Assembly: GCF_002243515.1 (NCBI RefSeq)
Contig: NZ_CP022657.1
Location: forward strand, 2,223,001 to 2,287,000
DNA length: 64,000 nucleotides
From: Tumebacillus algifaecis
GTDB lineage: Bacteria > Bacillota > Bacilli > Tumebacillales > Tumebacillaceae
Reading direction: 5' to 3'
The translations under genes were made by a program, and so were the position numbers. This document shows, piece by piece, positions 15,157-23,520 of the stretch. Positions within the stretch are counted from its first letter, which is position 1, and each line of letters opens with the position of its first letter. The notes under the pieces are model-generated. The model searched no databases, was not told the origin of the DNA, and saw only the letters and a program-made list of their open reading frames with translations.

Positions 15157-16770
15157 GTGATGTTTGAAAAACCATTTATGTTGCTGAACCGCGCTGTGGA
15201 CCGCATCGAAGTCCAATTGCACAACGCCGATCCAGAACAAAGGCAAATCCTTGGGGAAGAACTGGTCGCATTGCGCAGCGCCTGCGATACGTTTGTCGAA
15301 CGATGGCTCAGCTTTGAGGAGCGCGTCACCGAACTCGGAGAAGCGTTCAGTCTGGATCTCGATGGCACCTTGCCGACCCAGGAGTTGCAGATCATGCAGC
15401 AAAAACTGTCGACGATGCAACATCCCTACCTTCCCACCGTCGCTTCGCAAGTTGAACAGGAAGCACAGACAAGCGTTGAGCACTTCGAATCAGCTCAAAC
15501 TGACCTAGAGGACGTGACCACAAACGACCAAGCGAACAGCACCGCACCACAAAAAAAATTGATCCTGTCACTTGGGGAAGGTACATCGATTCGTCCGATC
15601 GATGAGCAGATGGTGCGCTCGTTTCGCCGTGGCATCGGGTTTTTCGACCTGTTGATGTTCAAAGAGGCGATGGATGAGTTCAGACGGGTCATCGAGATTG
15701 ACGAATCGTTTACGATCGCTCGGCTCTACCTCGCCTTTGGGTATTTGGCGGAAGAGCAGTACGAAGAGGCGAGCAAGCATCTCAACCTGCTCCAGCTCGA
15801 GGAAGGCGACGATTTGATTCGCGCCACTGTGCACGGTACGTTTGGACACATTTTTGCGGCACAAGGTCAGTATCGCCAAGCGTTGATCGAATTTGAAGCG
15901 GCCCGCCAACTGGTTCCCGACTATCGCGACATCGAGTTCAATATGGGCTGCTGTCACTTTAACCTCGGTCAGCATAAAGAGGCTTTGATGAGCTACCAGC
16001 GCGCACTGATCCTCGCTCCGGACGACTGGGAAGCGCATCGTTTTTGCGGATTGATCTACGTCCAGCTCGGCAATGGCGAACGGGCTTATCGTCATTTGGC
16101 TCGGGCTTATGATCTGAATGGGGCGCACGAAGAACTGATCCTCGAATTTGCCCGGCTCTCCGAACAGATGGGGCAAGCTGAGCAAGCCTACGCGCTGTAC
16201 CAAAAGGCGCTCCGCTATCATCCGGAGTCGGCCGCCGCATATGGGGGGCTTGGCTGGATCAAAATGCGTACCGGCGATCATGATCAGGCTTTCGCGCTGT
16301 TTCAAAAGCAGCTTTCGTTCAAACCAAACGACCGCCAAGGCATGTTCAATTTGGGGTGGGCCGCGTACCATCGCCAAGATTTTGTGGAAGCGGAACGCTG
16401 TTTTGCGGCGTTGCTCACTCAAAACGCCCGCGATGTCTACGCTTTGTCGGGGCTAGCCCGCACCTGGAGCAGGATGGGCAAGCGCGCTGAAGCAAAGGAG
16501 CAGCTCTTGCAGCTCGTCGCCCGCGATGGAACGAACGAAAAAAAAATGGGACTGTTCCACCTCGGGCGCCTCGCGCTCGAAGAGGAAGCCTATCTGCAGG
16601 CGTTGCGCTACTTCAACGCCGCTCTCGTCTACGAGCGCACCTGCATCGAGTCACTCTTTTTCAAAGGGGTTGCGCACTATGCGCTCGGCCAACAGGAGCG
16701 TGCCGACCAGTGTTTCGCGACGTGCAGGCGGCTCACGACGGTTTCCGAGATGGTGCAAACCCACGAATAG
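15157..16770 (+). CDS. Tetratricopeptide repeat protein
   Basis: A 537-residue soluble protein. Residues 1-125 form a helical N-terminal part with acidic, low-complexity linker; from about residue 155 to the end there are about ten TPR units (for example ALIEFEAARQLVPDYRDIEF, ALMSYQRALILAPDDWEAH, AYALYQKALRYHPESAAAY). TPR proteins act as binding scaffolds; the partner is unknown. Start is GTG 15157 or ATG 15160, both using the GGGAGG inside the preceding terminator hairpin. It sits between panD and dinG, which are adjacent in Bacillus, so it is an insertion relative to that order. Confidence 0.85.
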   Translation: MMFEKPFMLLNRAVDRIEVQLHNADPEQRQILGEELVALRSACDTFVERWLSFEERVTELGEAFSLDLDGTLPTQELQIMQQKLSTMQHPYLPTVASQVEQEAQTSVEHFESAQTDLEDVTTNDQANSTAPQKKLILSLGEGTSIRPIDEQMVRSFRRGIGFFDLLMFKEAMDEFRRVIEIDESFTIARLYLAFGYLAEEQYEEASKHLNLLQLEEGDDLIRATVHGTFGHIFAAQGQYRQALIEFEAARQLVPDYRDIEFNMGCCHFNLGQHKEALMSYQRALILAPDDWEAHRFCGLIYVQLGNGERAYRHLARAYDLNGAHEELILEFARLSEQMGQAEQAYALYQKALRYHPESAAAYGGLGWIKMRTGDHDQAFALFQKQLSFKPNDRQGMFNLGWAAYHRQDFVEAERCFAALLTQNARDVYALSGLARTWSRMGKRAEAKEQLLQLVARDGTNEKKMGLFHLGRLALEEEAYLQALRYFNAALVYERTCIESLFFKGVAHYALGQQERADQCFATCRRLTTVSEMVQTHE

Positions 16771-16776
16771 CACGAG

Positions 16777-16812
16777 AAAAGATCGGCCCTGTGGTCGATC
16801 TTTCTTTATTTC
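16777..16812 (+). terminator. Rho-independent terminator after the TPR gene
   Basis: AAAGATCG (16778-16785) pairs with CGATCTTT (16796-16803), followed by CTTTATTT. Confidence 0.8.
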
Positions 16813-16840
16813 AAAAAAACTTTTCGAGAAGATGAAACTA

Positions 16841-16871
16841 TTTCCACTCTGTAAGCATCTTACAGTATAGA
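16841..16871 (+). promoter_or_regulatory. Promoter/operator of the SLH protein gene
   Basis: Perfect inverted repeat CTGTAAG (16849-16855)-CAT-CTTACAG (16859-16865) lies between a TTTCCA (16841-16846) and a TATAGA (16866-16871). The hexamers are weak matches at 19 bp spacing, but the palindrome in the spacer looks like a regulator site. Confidence 0.4.
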
Positions 16872-16920
16872 GAATCCTAAAAACAACATTTAATAATTAA
16901 CATTCTAAGGAGGAATTAAT

Positions 16921-17877
16921 ATGAAATCCCCAAAAGCGATTTCGATGTTGGTTGCCGCAGGTCTGTTGATGACATCTACTTCCGCGTTTGCCGTTGTTGA
17001 TGGCCCGAAAGTTCAGGGACCGGATCAGGTGGCGATCACGATCTATCAACCGAATATCGATCCGGTTGTAACATACGACCCGGATCTTCACCGCATCATG
17101 ATTGGTGCACCTGAAGTACCTGCCGTCAGTGGTCACTGGTCGAAATTCGCGCTGGATCACTTGCTCAATGCTGGCGTCCTCACCAGAAATGAAGCGGACG
17201 TATTCGAGCCGAATAAGGAGATCACCAAGGATGATTTCCAAATCTGGACCAATCGCATCCTGGGCAAAAAAGACGGCGCACCGGAGCCGGCATCTGCGAT
17301 GACTCGTCTTGACGCTGCCGTTTGGCTCGCCGATCTGCTCCCTGCACTGAATACTGGCATTAACGGCGCTAACCTGCTCTATCCTTTCAACGATACACAG
17401 GGCATCTCCGAACAGCAAAAGAGTGCGGTTCATTACCTCTACAAGCTCGGCATCATGGTCGGTGATGGGCAGGGCAAATTCTCGCCGAAGTCCAAACTCT
17501 CCAAAGGCGAAGCGGCTGTGTTGCTCGATAAGGTACTCGAGCGCGCCAGCTCGGTTGCCAAGCCTGCCGCTTATGAAGTGGTGACCGGTTTGTATCCGGA
17601 GACGGTAAACACCGTGGTCAAAGAAAACAAAACGGAGCCGGGTGTCTACACGGTAGTTGAAGATGGTGTTCGTTATCTGGTGATCGCAGGCGGTGAGGCT
17701 CCGAACCCGGGCTACTCGGTTGAACTGACCTCCCTCGGCGAATCGGACGGCGCTTTCTTCGTCAACGCAAACGTCAAAGCTCCGGAAAAAGGCAATGCAC
17801 ATCCAGAAGTGATCTCGTATCCGGTGCTCGTGGTGAAGACGGCCGAATCGAAAAAGCCAGTTTTCATGATGAACTAA
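16921..17877 (+). CDS. Exported SLH-domain protein with PrcB-like C-terminus
   Basis: A 318-residue secreted protein. Signal peptide at residues 1-24 (KSPK, hydrophobic core, AFA cleavage). Two S-layer-homology-like units follow (about residues 60-115 and 150-205, with ITKDDF and LSKGEAAVLLDKVL), then a C-terminal region (about 215-315) resembling the PrcB C-terminal domain (VIAGGEAPNPGYSVEL). It likely binds the cell wall through the SLH part; the role of the PrcB-like domain is not known. Very strong ribosome site AAGGAGGA before ATG 16921 suggests high expression. Confidence 0.8.
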   Translation: MKSPKAISMLVAAGLLMTSTSAFAVVDGPKVQGPDQVAITIYQPNIDPVVTYDPDLHRIMIGAPEVPAVSGHWSKFALDHLLNAGVLTRNEADVFEPNKEITKDDFQIWTNRILGKKDGAPEPASAMTRLDAAVWLADLLPALNTGINGANLLYPFNDTQGISEQQKSAVHYLYKLGIMVGDGQGKFSPKSKLSKGEAAVLLDKVLERASSVAKPAAYEVVTGLYPETVNTVVKENKTEPGVYTVVEDGVRYLVIAGGEAPNPGYSVELTSLGESDGAFFVNANVKAPEKGNAHPEVISYPVLVVKTAESKKPVFMMN

Positions 17878-17903
17878 ATGTATATTCTGCCCCGAAGCGG
17901 GCA

Positions 17904-17940
17904 AAGAGGAGAAGTGGTGCCTGTCGCCACTTCTTCTTTT
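17904..17940 (+). terminator. Rho-independent terminator after the SLH gene
   Basis: AAGAGGAGAAGTGG (17904-17917) pairs with CCACTTCTTCTTTT (17927-17940, G-T pairs), with more T following. Confidence 0.8.
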
Positions 17941-18035
17941 TTTACCAAGAGCGAGTTTGTTTCGGTAGGCAGGATTTCCCCGAACAAGAGGCGAACAGGT
18001 CTAGTTCATACGATAAATAGGAGCTGACCCCAAGC

Positions 18036-20909
18036 GTGTCCGAGACATATATCGTGTTTGACCTCGAGACCACCGGATTAGAGCCGTCCCGCGACGACAT
18101 CATCGAAATTGGTGCGGTGAAGATTGAAGCGGGGCGCGTCACCGATCAGTATCAAACACTTATCAAACGGAACAAAGCGCTTCCGGCACACATTCGCGAT
18201 CTGACCGGAATCACCGATGCGGATCTGGCAGGCGCACCGGAACTGGAAGCTGTGATCGATGATTTTTTGAAATTTATAGGCGATGGCATCCTCGTCGCGC
18301 ACAATGCCGAATTTGATCTGGGCTTTTTAAATGAAGCGCTCGAAGAGTGCGGTTATTTGCGCTATGTTGGCGAGGTGATCGACACGGTCACCTTGGCCCA
18401 GATCGTGTGGCCGCGCGAGGCCAGTTTTTCACTCGGTTCGCTGACGGAACGCTTTGCACTGGCGCACGAACAGGCACACCGAGCGCTGTCTGACGCCGAG
18501 GCGACCGCAGCGATGTTTCTGCTCTTGCTGGAACGTGCGGCCGACCTGCCATATTTGATTTTGCAACAAATCCACGGCTTGACCGAATATAGCGACTGGC
18601 CACTGCGCCACTTCTTCCGTCGTCTGGCCGAATCGAATACATCGCTTCTGAAGATCGACGAACCGGAGGGCTGTGTCACCATCGACCGCCTGATGCACCG
18701 TCCGGTAGAGATCGGAGTCAAGGAAAATGAGACGGGTGGGATGTTTGCTTTTTCTGCGGATGAGGTGGAAAAAGTGTTAGCGAAAGGCGGTCCGATGTCA
18801 GATCTGATGCCGGGCTATGAGGAGCGACCGCCGCAGATGCAGATGCTGCGCGCCGTATCGGAAGCCTTTCAAGACAACAAACACCTGATCGTCGAAGCGG
18901 GGACGGGGACGGGGAAGTCGCTCGCCTACCTGATTCCTGCTGTCTATTATGCGAAGGCCGCAGGTGAACGTGTCGTCGTCGCGACCCACACGATCAATCT
19001 GCAAGAGCAGCTTCGTGAACGCGATGTGCCCTTGCTACAGGAAGTGGTGCCGTTTCCGTTTGACATCACCGTGTTCAAAGGGCGCAGCAACTACCTGTGC
19101 ATGCGAAAAGTTGCGACTGGGGTCAACCATCCAGGGCTGATCACCGATCACCAAGAGATGACGTTTCATGTCCGCATGCTGACTTGGCTGTTGGAAACAA
19201 GAGCAGGGGACCGTGAAGAATTGACTTTGTCAGGCTCGCAAGCGGACGGTTGGAACAAAGTCTCGTCTGCGTCCGATTCCTGTATCAATAAAGCGTGTCC
19301 GTGGTTTCGCAACTGCTACTACCATCGGGCGCGGGCCCAAGCGCAAAACGCCGACGTGATCATCACCAACCACTCGCTGGTGCTGACCGATGTCAAAGCG
19401 GATCACAACGTTTTGCCCGGTTATCAATACCTCGTCCTCGACGAGGCACACCATATGGAAGACGAAGCAACCAAGCACCTGGGTGATGAAGTGTCCTATT
19501 TTCAAATGTACGGGGCGTTGAATCGACTGTTCCGCGATAAAAACAAAGGGCTGTTGTATCAGCTTTTGCAAAAAATTGATTTGCTGCAAAACGGGGATGG
19601 AGGCGTCTACAGCGACCTGCGCGCCACCGTTGAAAAGATGGTGGAGCAAATCGGTGACCTGCGCGACTCCAATGAAGAGGTATTCCGCCTGTTGCAAGAT
19701 TTTGTGATCAAATATTCGACCGGAACTGATGGGGGGCGCTATACGCTACGCCTGCGGACGGAGACGTTTGAAGTGGAGGAGGCGGAAAACGCATGGAAGG
19801 CCATCGCCTCATCCAGTGAGAACCTGCAAACGGACGTACAATCATTCAGACGACTCGCTTCGAAGGTGGAAGAGTATTCGGAGGACTTGATGCGCGATGA
19901 GATGTACGCAGGGTTGCTCACCGACGTAAGCGGACAAGTCAAGGAGTTGGACGGGGGCTGGCAAGGTCTTGCTACCTTCTTGCGCTCCGTCGGAAGCGAG
20001 ACCTCCGTCTTGTGGATGGAGGCGGAGGACCGGACCATGCGTCCCGTCGTCTTCCTCAACTCCGCGCCGATCGATGTCGCGCCGCTGTTGCACACCCATC
20101 TGTTTTCCAAAAAGGAAAGCGTGGTGCTCGCCTCGGCGACGCTTACGATCAACCAAGATTTCAAGTACACGATCCGGCAGCTCGGGCTGACCGAGTCGGA
20201 GAAGATCGATCGCTTGTTGCAATTGCAGGTCGAGTCACCGTTCGATTACAAAAAACAATCGTTGCTTTGTGTGCCTGCCGATGCGCTCCCAGTCAAAGGG
20301 GTCAGCGAAGACGTGTTCACCACCTCATTTGCTGAATCGCTGACCAACCTCGCTCGCGCCTCGCAAGGGCGGATGCTCGTCTTGTTCACCTCACATCGGA
20401 TGTTGCGTGAAACGTATCACAAGACCAAACCGATGCTGGCCGAGCATGGCATAACTCTATTGGCACACAACATCGAATCCACGTCGCGTCACCGCCTGAT
20501 CAGCGAGTTCCAACGCCAGGAGCGAGCCGTATTGTTTGGTGCGAATTCCTTCTGGGAAGGCGTCGATATTCCAGGTGATGCATTGTCGCTGCTGGTGATT
20601 GCGCGCCTGCCGTTCTGGCCGCCCAATCAGCCGGTGGTGGAAGCGCGTACCGAAAAGTTGGAGCGGGAAGGTCGCAATTCGTTTATGGACTACAGCGTCC
20701 CACAGGCGATCATCCGCTTTAAACAAGGGTTTGGCCGTCTGATTCGCACCAAGCGCGACCGTGGGGCCATCGTCGTGTACGACCGCCGCATCGTCGAATC
20801 GCGATACGGGCGCCATTTTATCAAGTCATTGCCAGGTCCCTGGTTCTATCAAGGGAACGAACGGGAAGTTTTGCGCACCGTCTATAATTGGCTAAAATCG
20901 CCACTTTAA
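18036..20909 (+). CDS. dinG: DinG-family exonuclease-helicase
   Basis: 957 residues. Residues 1-165 are a DEDDh exonuclease like DNA polymerase III epsilon (FDLETTG, then HNAEFDLGFL and HRALSDAEAT). From about 245 it is an XPD/DinG-type superfamily 2 helicase: Walker A EAGTGTGKSLAYL, DEAH box VLDEAHHME, and C-terminal motifs ANSFWEGVDIPG and QGFGRLIRT. Four cysteines suited to a [4Fe-4S] cluster are present (YLCMRK and CINKACPWFRNC). This fused architecture is typical of Bacillus DinG, and the location after the pan genes is conserved. GTG start 18036 with AGGAG 13 bases upstream, a loose spacing. Confidence 0.94.
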   Translation: MSETYIVFDLETTGLEPSRDDIIEIGAVKIEAGRVTDQYQTLIKRNKALPAHIRDLTGITDADLAGAPELEAVIDDFLKFIGDGILVAHNAEFDLGFLNEALEECGYLRYVGEVIDTVTLAQIVWPREASFSLGSLTERFALAHEQAHRALSDAEATAAMFLLLLERAADLPYLILQQIHGLTEYSDWPLRHFFRRLAESNTSLLKIDEPEGCVTIDRLMHRPVEIGVKENETGGMFAFSADEVEKVLAKGGPMSDLMPGYEERPPQMQMLRAVSEAFQDNKHLIVEAGTGTGKSLAYLIPAVYYAKAAGERVVVATHTINLQEQLRERDVPLLQEVVPFPFDITVFKGRSNYLCMRKVATGVNHPGLITDHQEMTFHVRMLTWLLETRAGDREELTLSGSQADGWNKVSSASDSCINKACPWFRNCYYHRARAQAQNADVIITNHSLVLTDVKADHNVLPGYQYLVLDEAHHMEDEATKHLGDEVSYFQMYGALNRLFRDKNKGLLYQLLQKIDLLQNGDGGVYSDLRATVEKMVEQIGDLRDSNEEVFRLLQDFVIKYSTGTDGGRYTLRLRTETFEVEEAENAWKAIASSSENLQTDVQSFRRLASKVEEYSEDLMRDEMYAGLLTDVSGQVKELDGGWQGLATFLRSVGSETSVLWMEAEDRTMRPVVFLNSAPIDVAPLLHTHLFSKKESVVLASATLTINQDFKYTIRQLGLTESEKIDRLLQLQVESPFDYKKQSLLCVPADALPVKGVSEDVFTTSFAESLTNLARASQGRMLVLFTSHRMLRETYHKTKPMLAEHGITLLAHNIESTSRHRLISEFQRQERAVLFGANSFWEGVDIPGDALSLLVIARLPFWPPNQPVVEARTEKLEREGRNSFMDYSVPQAIIRFKQGFGRLIRTKRDRGAIVVYDRRIVESRYGRHFIKSLPGPWFYQGNEREVLRTVYNWLKSPL

Positions 20910-20920
20910 GGCGAAAAATG

Positions 20921-20949
20921 GGAAGGATTTCAAGGGAATCCTTCCTTTT
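20921..20949 (+). terminator. Rho-independent terminator of dinG
   Basis: GGAAGGATT (20921-20929) and AATCCTTCC (20937-20945) around TCAAGGG, then TTTTC. Confidence 0.85.
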
Positions 20950-20963
20950 CTCTATCATTCTTT

Positions 20964-21018
20964 CTTTTTCGACAGTGTTTTCGGAATTTTCTCCAACTAT
21001 GCAGGATTGTCGAAAAAG
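20964..21018. promoter_or_regulatory. Paired Spo0A-type boxes in inverted orientation
   Basis: CTTTTTCGACA (20964-20974) and TGTCGAAAAAG (21008-21018) are perfect reverse complements 33 bases apart. Each contains TGTCGAA, which fits the Spo0A consensus TGNCGAA. They lie upstream of a SigH-like sigma gene. Confidence 0.5.
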
Positions 21019-21030
21019 ATCAATGTAGTG

Positions 21031-21104
21031 GTCAAATCAGGAGTTAAATTCGAAATATCGGCGTTTTTCGTGATTTGACGATTCTTAATGAGAGAAGTTA
21101 AGAT
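21031..21104 (+). promoter_or_regulatory. Promoter of the sigH-like gene with a second inverted repeat
   Basis: TTGACG (21075-21080), 18-bp spacer, TAAGAT (21099-21104). The -35 is part of a 9-bp inverted repeat GTCAAATCA (21031-21039)/TGATTTGAC (21071-21079), which may be an operator or an RNA hairpin of an upstream transcript. Confidence 0.4.
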
Positions 21105-21170
21105 TATGATAAATTAATAGATTTTATGAGGTAAGTTGAACAGTAAGCAGATGAACTTGAGGTGATCGCG

Positions 21171-21854
21171 GTGGCAATGGTAATGGCAAGTGCAGAAGAG
21201 CGTTTCACGGCAACAACCGTTCAAGCAGCGTGTGCCGACGATACATTCGAAGAAAAAGTGCTGCGCGCACAACTTGGTGATGAATATGCTGTGGAAGATA
21301 TTTTGCATAGTTTTCATGGGATTGTGCGTATGAAAGCGCGCTCTTATTTTATCGCAGGTGCAGATAGCGAAGACCTGATTCAAGAAGGCATGATTGGTTT
21401 GTATAAAGCGATTCGCGATTTTCAGCAGGAACGCCAGATTCCGTTTCGCGCCTTTGCAGAGATCTGCATCACCCGTCAATTGATCACTGCGATTAAAACA
21501 GCGATGCGGCTGAAACACCAGCCACTCAACTATTACCTGTCGCTCAACCGACCAATGTATGAAGAGGACACCGACAGAACGTTGATGGATACCTTGCCGG
21601 GCCCGGCGATCTGTGATCCGGAGTATGTGTTCCTCGTGCGCGAACAACTGAAAGAGCTGCGCGAAGAACTGGCCGGTTCTTTATCTCCGTTTGAACTGAA
21701 GGTGTTAACCTTGTATGTGGACCACAATACCTACAAGGAAATCGCCGACGAGATGGGGACGACGACCAAAGCGGTTGACAATGCGCTGTGCCGCGTCAAA
21801 CGCAAATTGCTCACCTTTTATTCCAACAAAAAATTGACCAAGCTCACCTCGTAA
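21171..21854 (+). CDS. SigH-like RNA polymerase sigma factor
   Basis: A sigma-70 family protein of about 227 residues, very similar in layout to sporulation sigma-H: region 2 contains MKARSYFIAGADSEDLIQEG then MIGLYKAIRDFQ, followed by FRAFAEICITRQLITAIKTA, and a region 4 helix-turn-helix YKEIADEMGTTTKAVDNAL. Sigma-H directs RNA polymerase to early sporulation and stationary-phase genes. GTG 21171 is chosen because GAGGTGA is 5-6 bases upstream; GTG 21162 overlaps the ribosome site. In Bacillus sigH lies beside the ribosomal protein cluster, not next to dinG and rex, so this could be a relocated sigH or a paralogue. Two Spo0A-type boxes upstream support a sporulation link. Confidence 0.88.
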   Translation: MAMVMASAEERFTATTVQAACADDTFEEKVLRAQLGDEYAVEDILHSFHGIVRMKARSYFIAGADSEDLIQEGMIGLYKAIRDFQQERQIPFRAFAEICITRQLITAIKTAMRLKHQPLNYYLSLNRPMYEEDTDRTLMDTLPGPAICDPEYVFLVREQLKELREELAGSLSPFELKVLTLYVDHNTYKEIADEMGTTTKAVDNALCRVKRKLLTFYSNKKLTKLTS

Positions 21855-21919
21855 GCGCAGGATTTTGGGCGAAGATAGCGAATTGATTAGGGTACAAGTC
21901 GCAATCGGGAGGGGTCTAC

Positions 21920-22543
21920 CTGAAGACGCCTAAAATTTCGGAAGCGGTCATACGACGCCTGCCGGTCTATCTTCGTTGTTTACAAATGCTGCAAGAGATG
22001 AACATTCGCACGGTCTCATCCTATGAATTGGGTCAGAAACTCGATATGAATCCTGCACAGATTCGCAAAGACCTCGCGTACTTTGGTGAGTTTGGACGCA
22101 AGGGTATCGGTTATGAAGTTGTGTACTTGGTTGAAAAGATCAGACAGATTCTCAAGCTTGACCGTCACGTAAACGTCGCATTAGTTGGTGCAGGTCATCT
22201 CGGGATCGCCCTGTCCAATTACAACCGATACACGGAAGAGAAACTAATGATCGCCGCGATCTTCGACACAGACCCAGAGAAGATCGGGAAACACGTTGGC
22301 AGCCTGACCATCCAACATATCGACGAGTTGGAGACTGCGGTGCAGGAACTGGATATTCGCATCGGCATGATCACCGTCCCGGCGCCATATGCGCAAGGGG
22401 TGGCCGACCGTCTGGTTCAAGCTGGAGTCAAGGGCATTTTGAACTTTGCGCCCGTCTCACTGTTGGTGCCGCCCGATGTCCATCTGCGCAGCACCGATGT
22501 GACGACCGAATTGCACGCGTTGGCGTATTACATCCAAGAATAG
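21920..22543 (+). CDS. rex: Rex, redox-sensing transcriptional repressor
   Basis: Rex senses the NADH/NAD ratio and represses fermentation and respiration genes. 207 residues: N-terminal winged helix (ELGQKLDMNPAQIRKDLAYF, with the conserved FGEFGRKGIGY) and a Rossmann domain with GAGHLGIAL. Homology requires the protein to begin near KTPKISEAVIRRLP, but the frame has no ATG, GTG or TTG between the TGA at 21884 and ATG 21986. A CTG at 21920 follows GGGAGGGG with 5-7 base spacing, so a rare CTG start is assigned. Starting at ATG 21986 would delete the first DNA-binding helix. Confidence 0.9.
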   Translation: MKTPKISEAVIRRLPVYLRCLQMLQEMNIRTVSSYELGQKLDMNPAQIRKDLAYFGEFGRKGIGYEVVYLVEKIRQILKLDRHVNVALVGAGHLGIALSNYNRYTEEKLMIAAIFDTDPEKIGKHVGSLTIQHIDELETAVQELDIRIGMITVPAPYAQGVADRLVQAGVKGILNFAPVSLLVPPDVHLRSTDVTTELHALAYYIQE

Positions 22544-22555
22544 ATAGTAAGTCAA

Positions 22556-22585
22556 GCCTCTCATGGATTCCATGAGGGGTTTTTT
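22556..22585 (+). terminator. Rho-independent terminator of rex
   Basis: CCTCTCATGG (22557-22566), loop ATT, CCATGAGGGG (22570-22579), then TTTTTT. Confidence 0.88.
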
Positions 22586-22626
22586 ACATCCTGACACATA
22601 CTAGACCCAAACCTGAGAAGGAGTGG

Positions 22627-23520
22627 GTGCACCTGCATACGATGTGGAAAGGCTCGATCTCGTTTGGCTTGGTCAACGTCCCTGTCAAAATGTTTGCTGC
22701 GACAGAAGATAAAGACATCAAGTTTCGCTATCTCCACAGCGAATGCCACACGCCGGTGAAAAATATCCGCACTTGTCCTACCTGCGAGCGTGAAATTGAG
22801 TGGGGGGAAGTGGTCAAGGGCTATGAGTATCAGGATGGGCAGTATGTGGTGTTTTCGGACGAAGAGATGGAAAGTTTTGTGCCACAAAAGACGAAGACGA
22901 TCGACATTCAAAGCTTCGTCGATCTGCAAGAGATCGATCCGATCTATTTTAATAAATCCTACTATTTAGCGCCACAAGACACTGGTAACAAAGCGTATGC
23001 GCTCTTGCGTCAAGCGATTGCCGAAACGGGCAAGATTGCCATCGCCAAGCTGATCATCCGTTCCAATCAGCAGTTGGCCGTGTTGCGAACATATGTGGAT
23101 GTGATCGTGATGGAGACGATCTTCTATCCGGAGGAAGTGCGCTCATCCAGCCAGATTCCGTCCGTGCCGACCGACATCGAACTGGACGAGCGGGAAGTGA
23201 ACATGGCCAAGCAGTTGATCGAAAGCCTCGTCACCGAGTTTGATCCCGAGCAGTATACGAATGAATATCGGGCGACACTGCTCGATGTGATCCAGCAAAA
23301 GGTCGAAGGTGCAGAGGTCATACTGGCTGCGGAGCCGAAACGTGATGAGATTCACGATTTGATGAAAGCGCTGCAGGAGAGTCTCAATTTCACGCGCGGC
23401 GGTGGCGAGGCGGAACGAGCTGTGGCTGTGGGGGAGAGGCAGTTTGTGCTAAGCTCAGTTGCTGATGACGCGACAACAGATGCCAAGCCCAAGCGACGCC
23501 GGCGCAAAACGGCCGAATGA
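22627..23520 (+). CDS. ku: Ku, end-joining DNA-end-binding protein
   Basis: Bacterial Ku homodimer binds double-strand DNA ends and recruits LigD. About 295 residues, with the family start MWKGSISFGLVNVPVK, the core EIDPIYFNKSYYLAP and RSNQQLAVLR, and a Lys/Arg-rich C-terminal tail (AKPKRRRRKTAE) like other minimal bacterial Ku. Start uncertain: GTG 22627 is only 3 bases from AAGGAG (22618-22623), CTG 22633 has a 9-base spacing and gives the conserved MHTMWKG, and ATG 22642 is 18 bases away. The stop overlaps the ligase gene by 4 bases (ATGA). Confidence 0.94.
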   Translation: MHLHTMWKGSISFGLVNVPVKMFAATEDKDIKFRYLHSECHTPVKNIRTCPTCEREIEWGEVVKGYEYQDGQYVVFSDEEMESFVPQKTKTIDIQSFVDLQEIDPIYFNKSYYLAPQDTGNKAYALLRQAIAETGKIAIAKLIIRSNQQLAVLRTYVDVIVMETIFYPEEVRSSSQIPSVPTDIELDEREVNMAKQLIESLVTEFDPEQYTNEYRATLLDVIQQKVEGAEVILAAEPKRDEIHDLMKALQESLNFTRGGGEAERAVAVGERQFVLSSVADDATTDAKPKRRRRKTAE

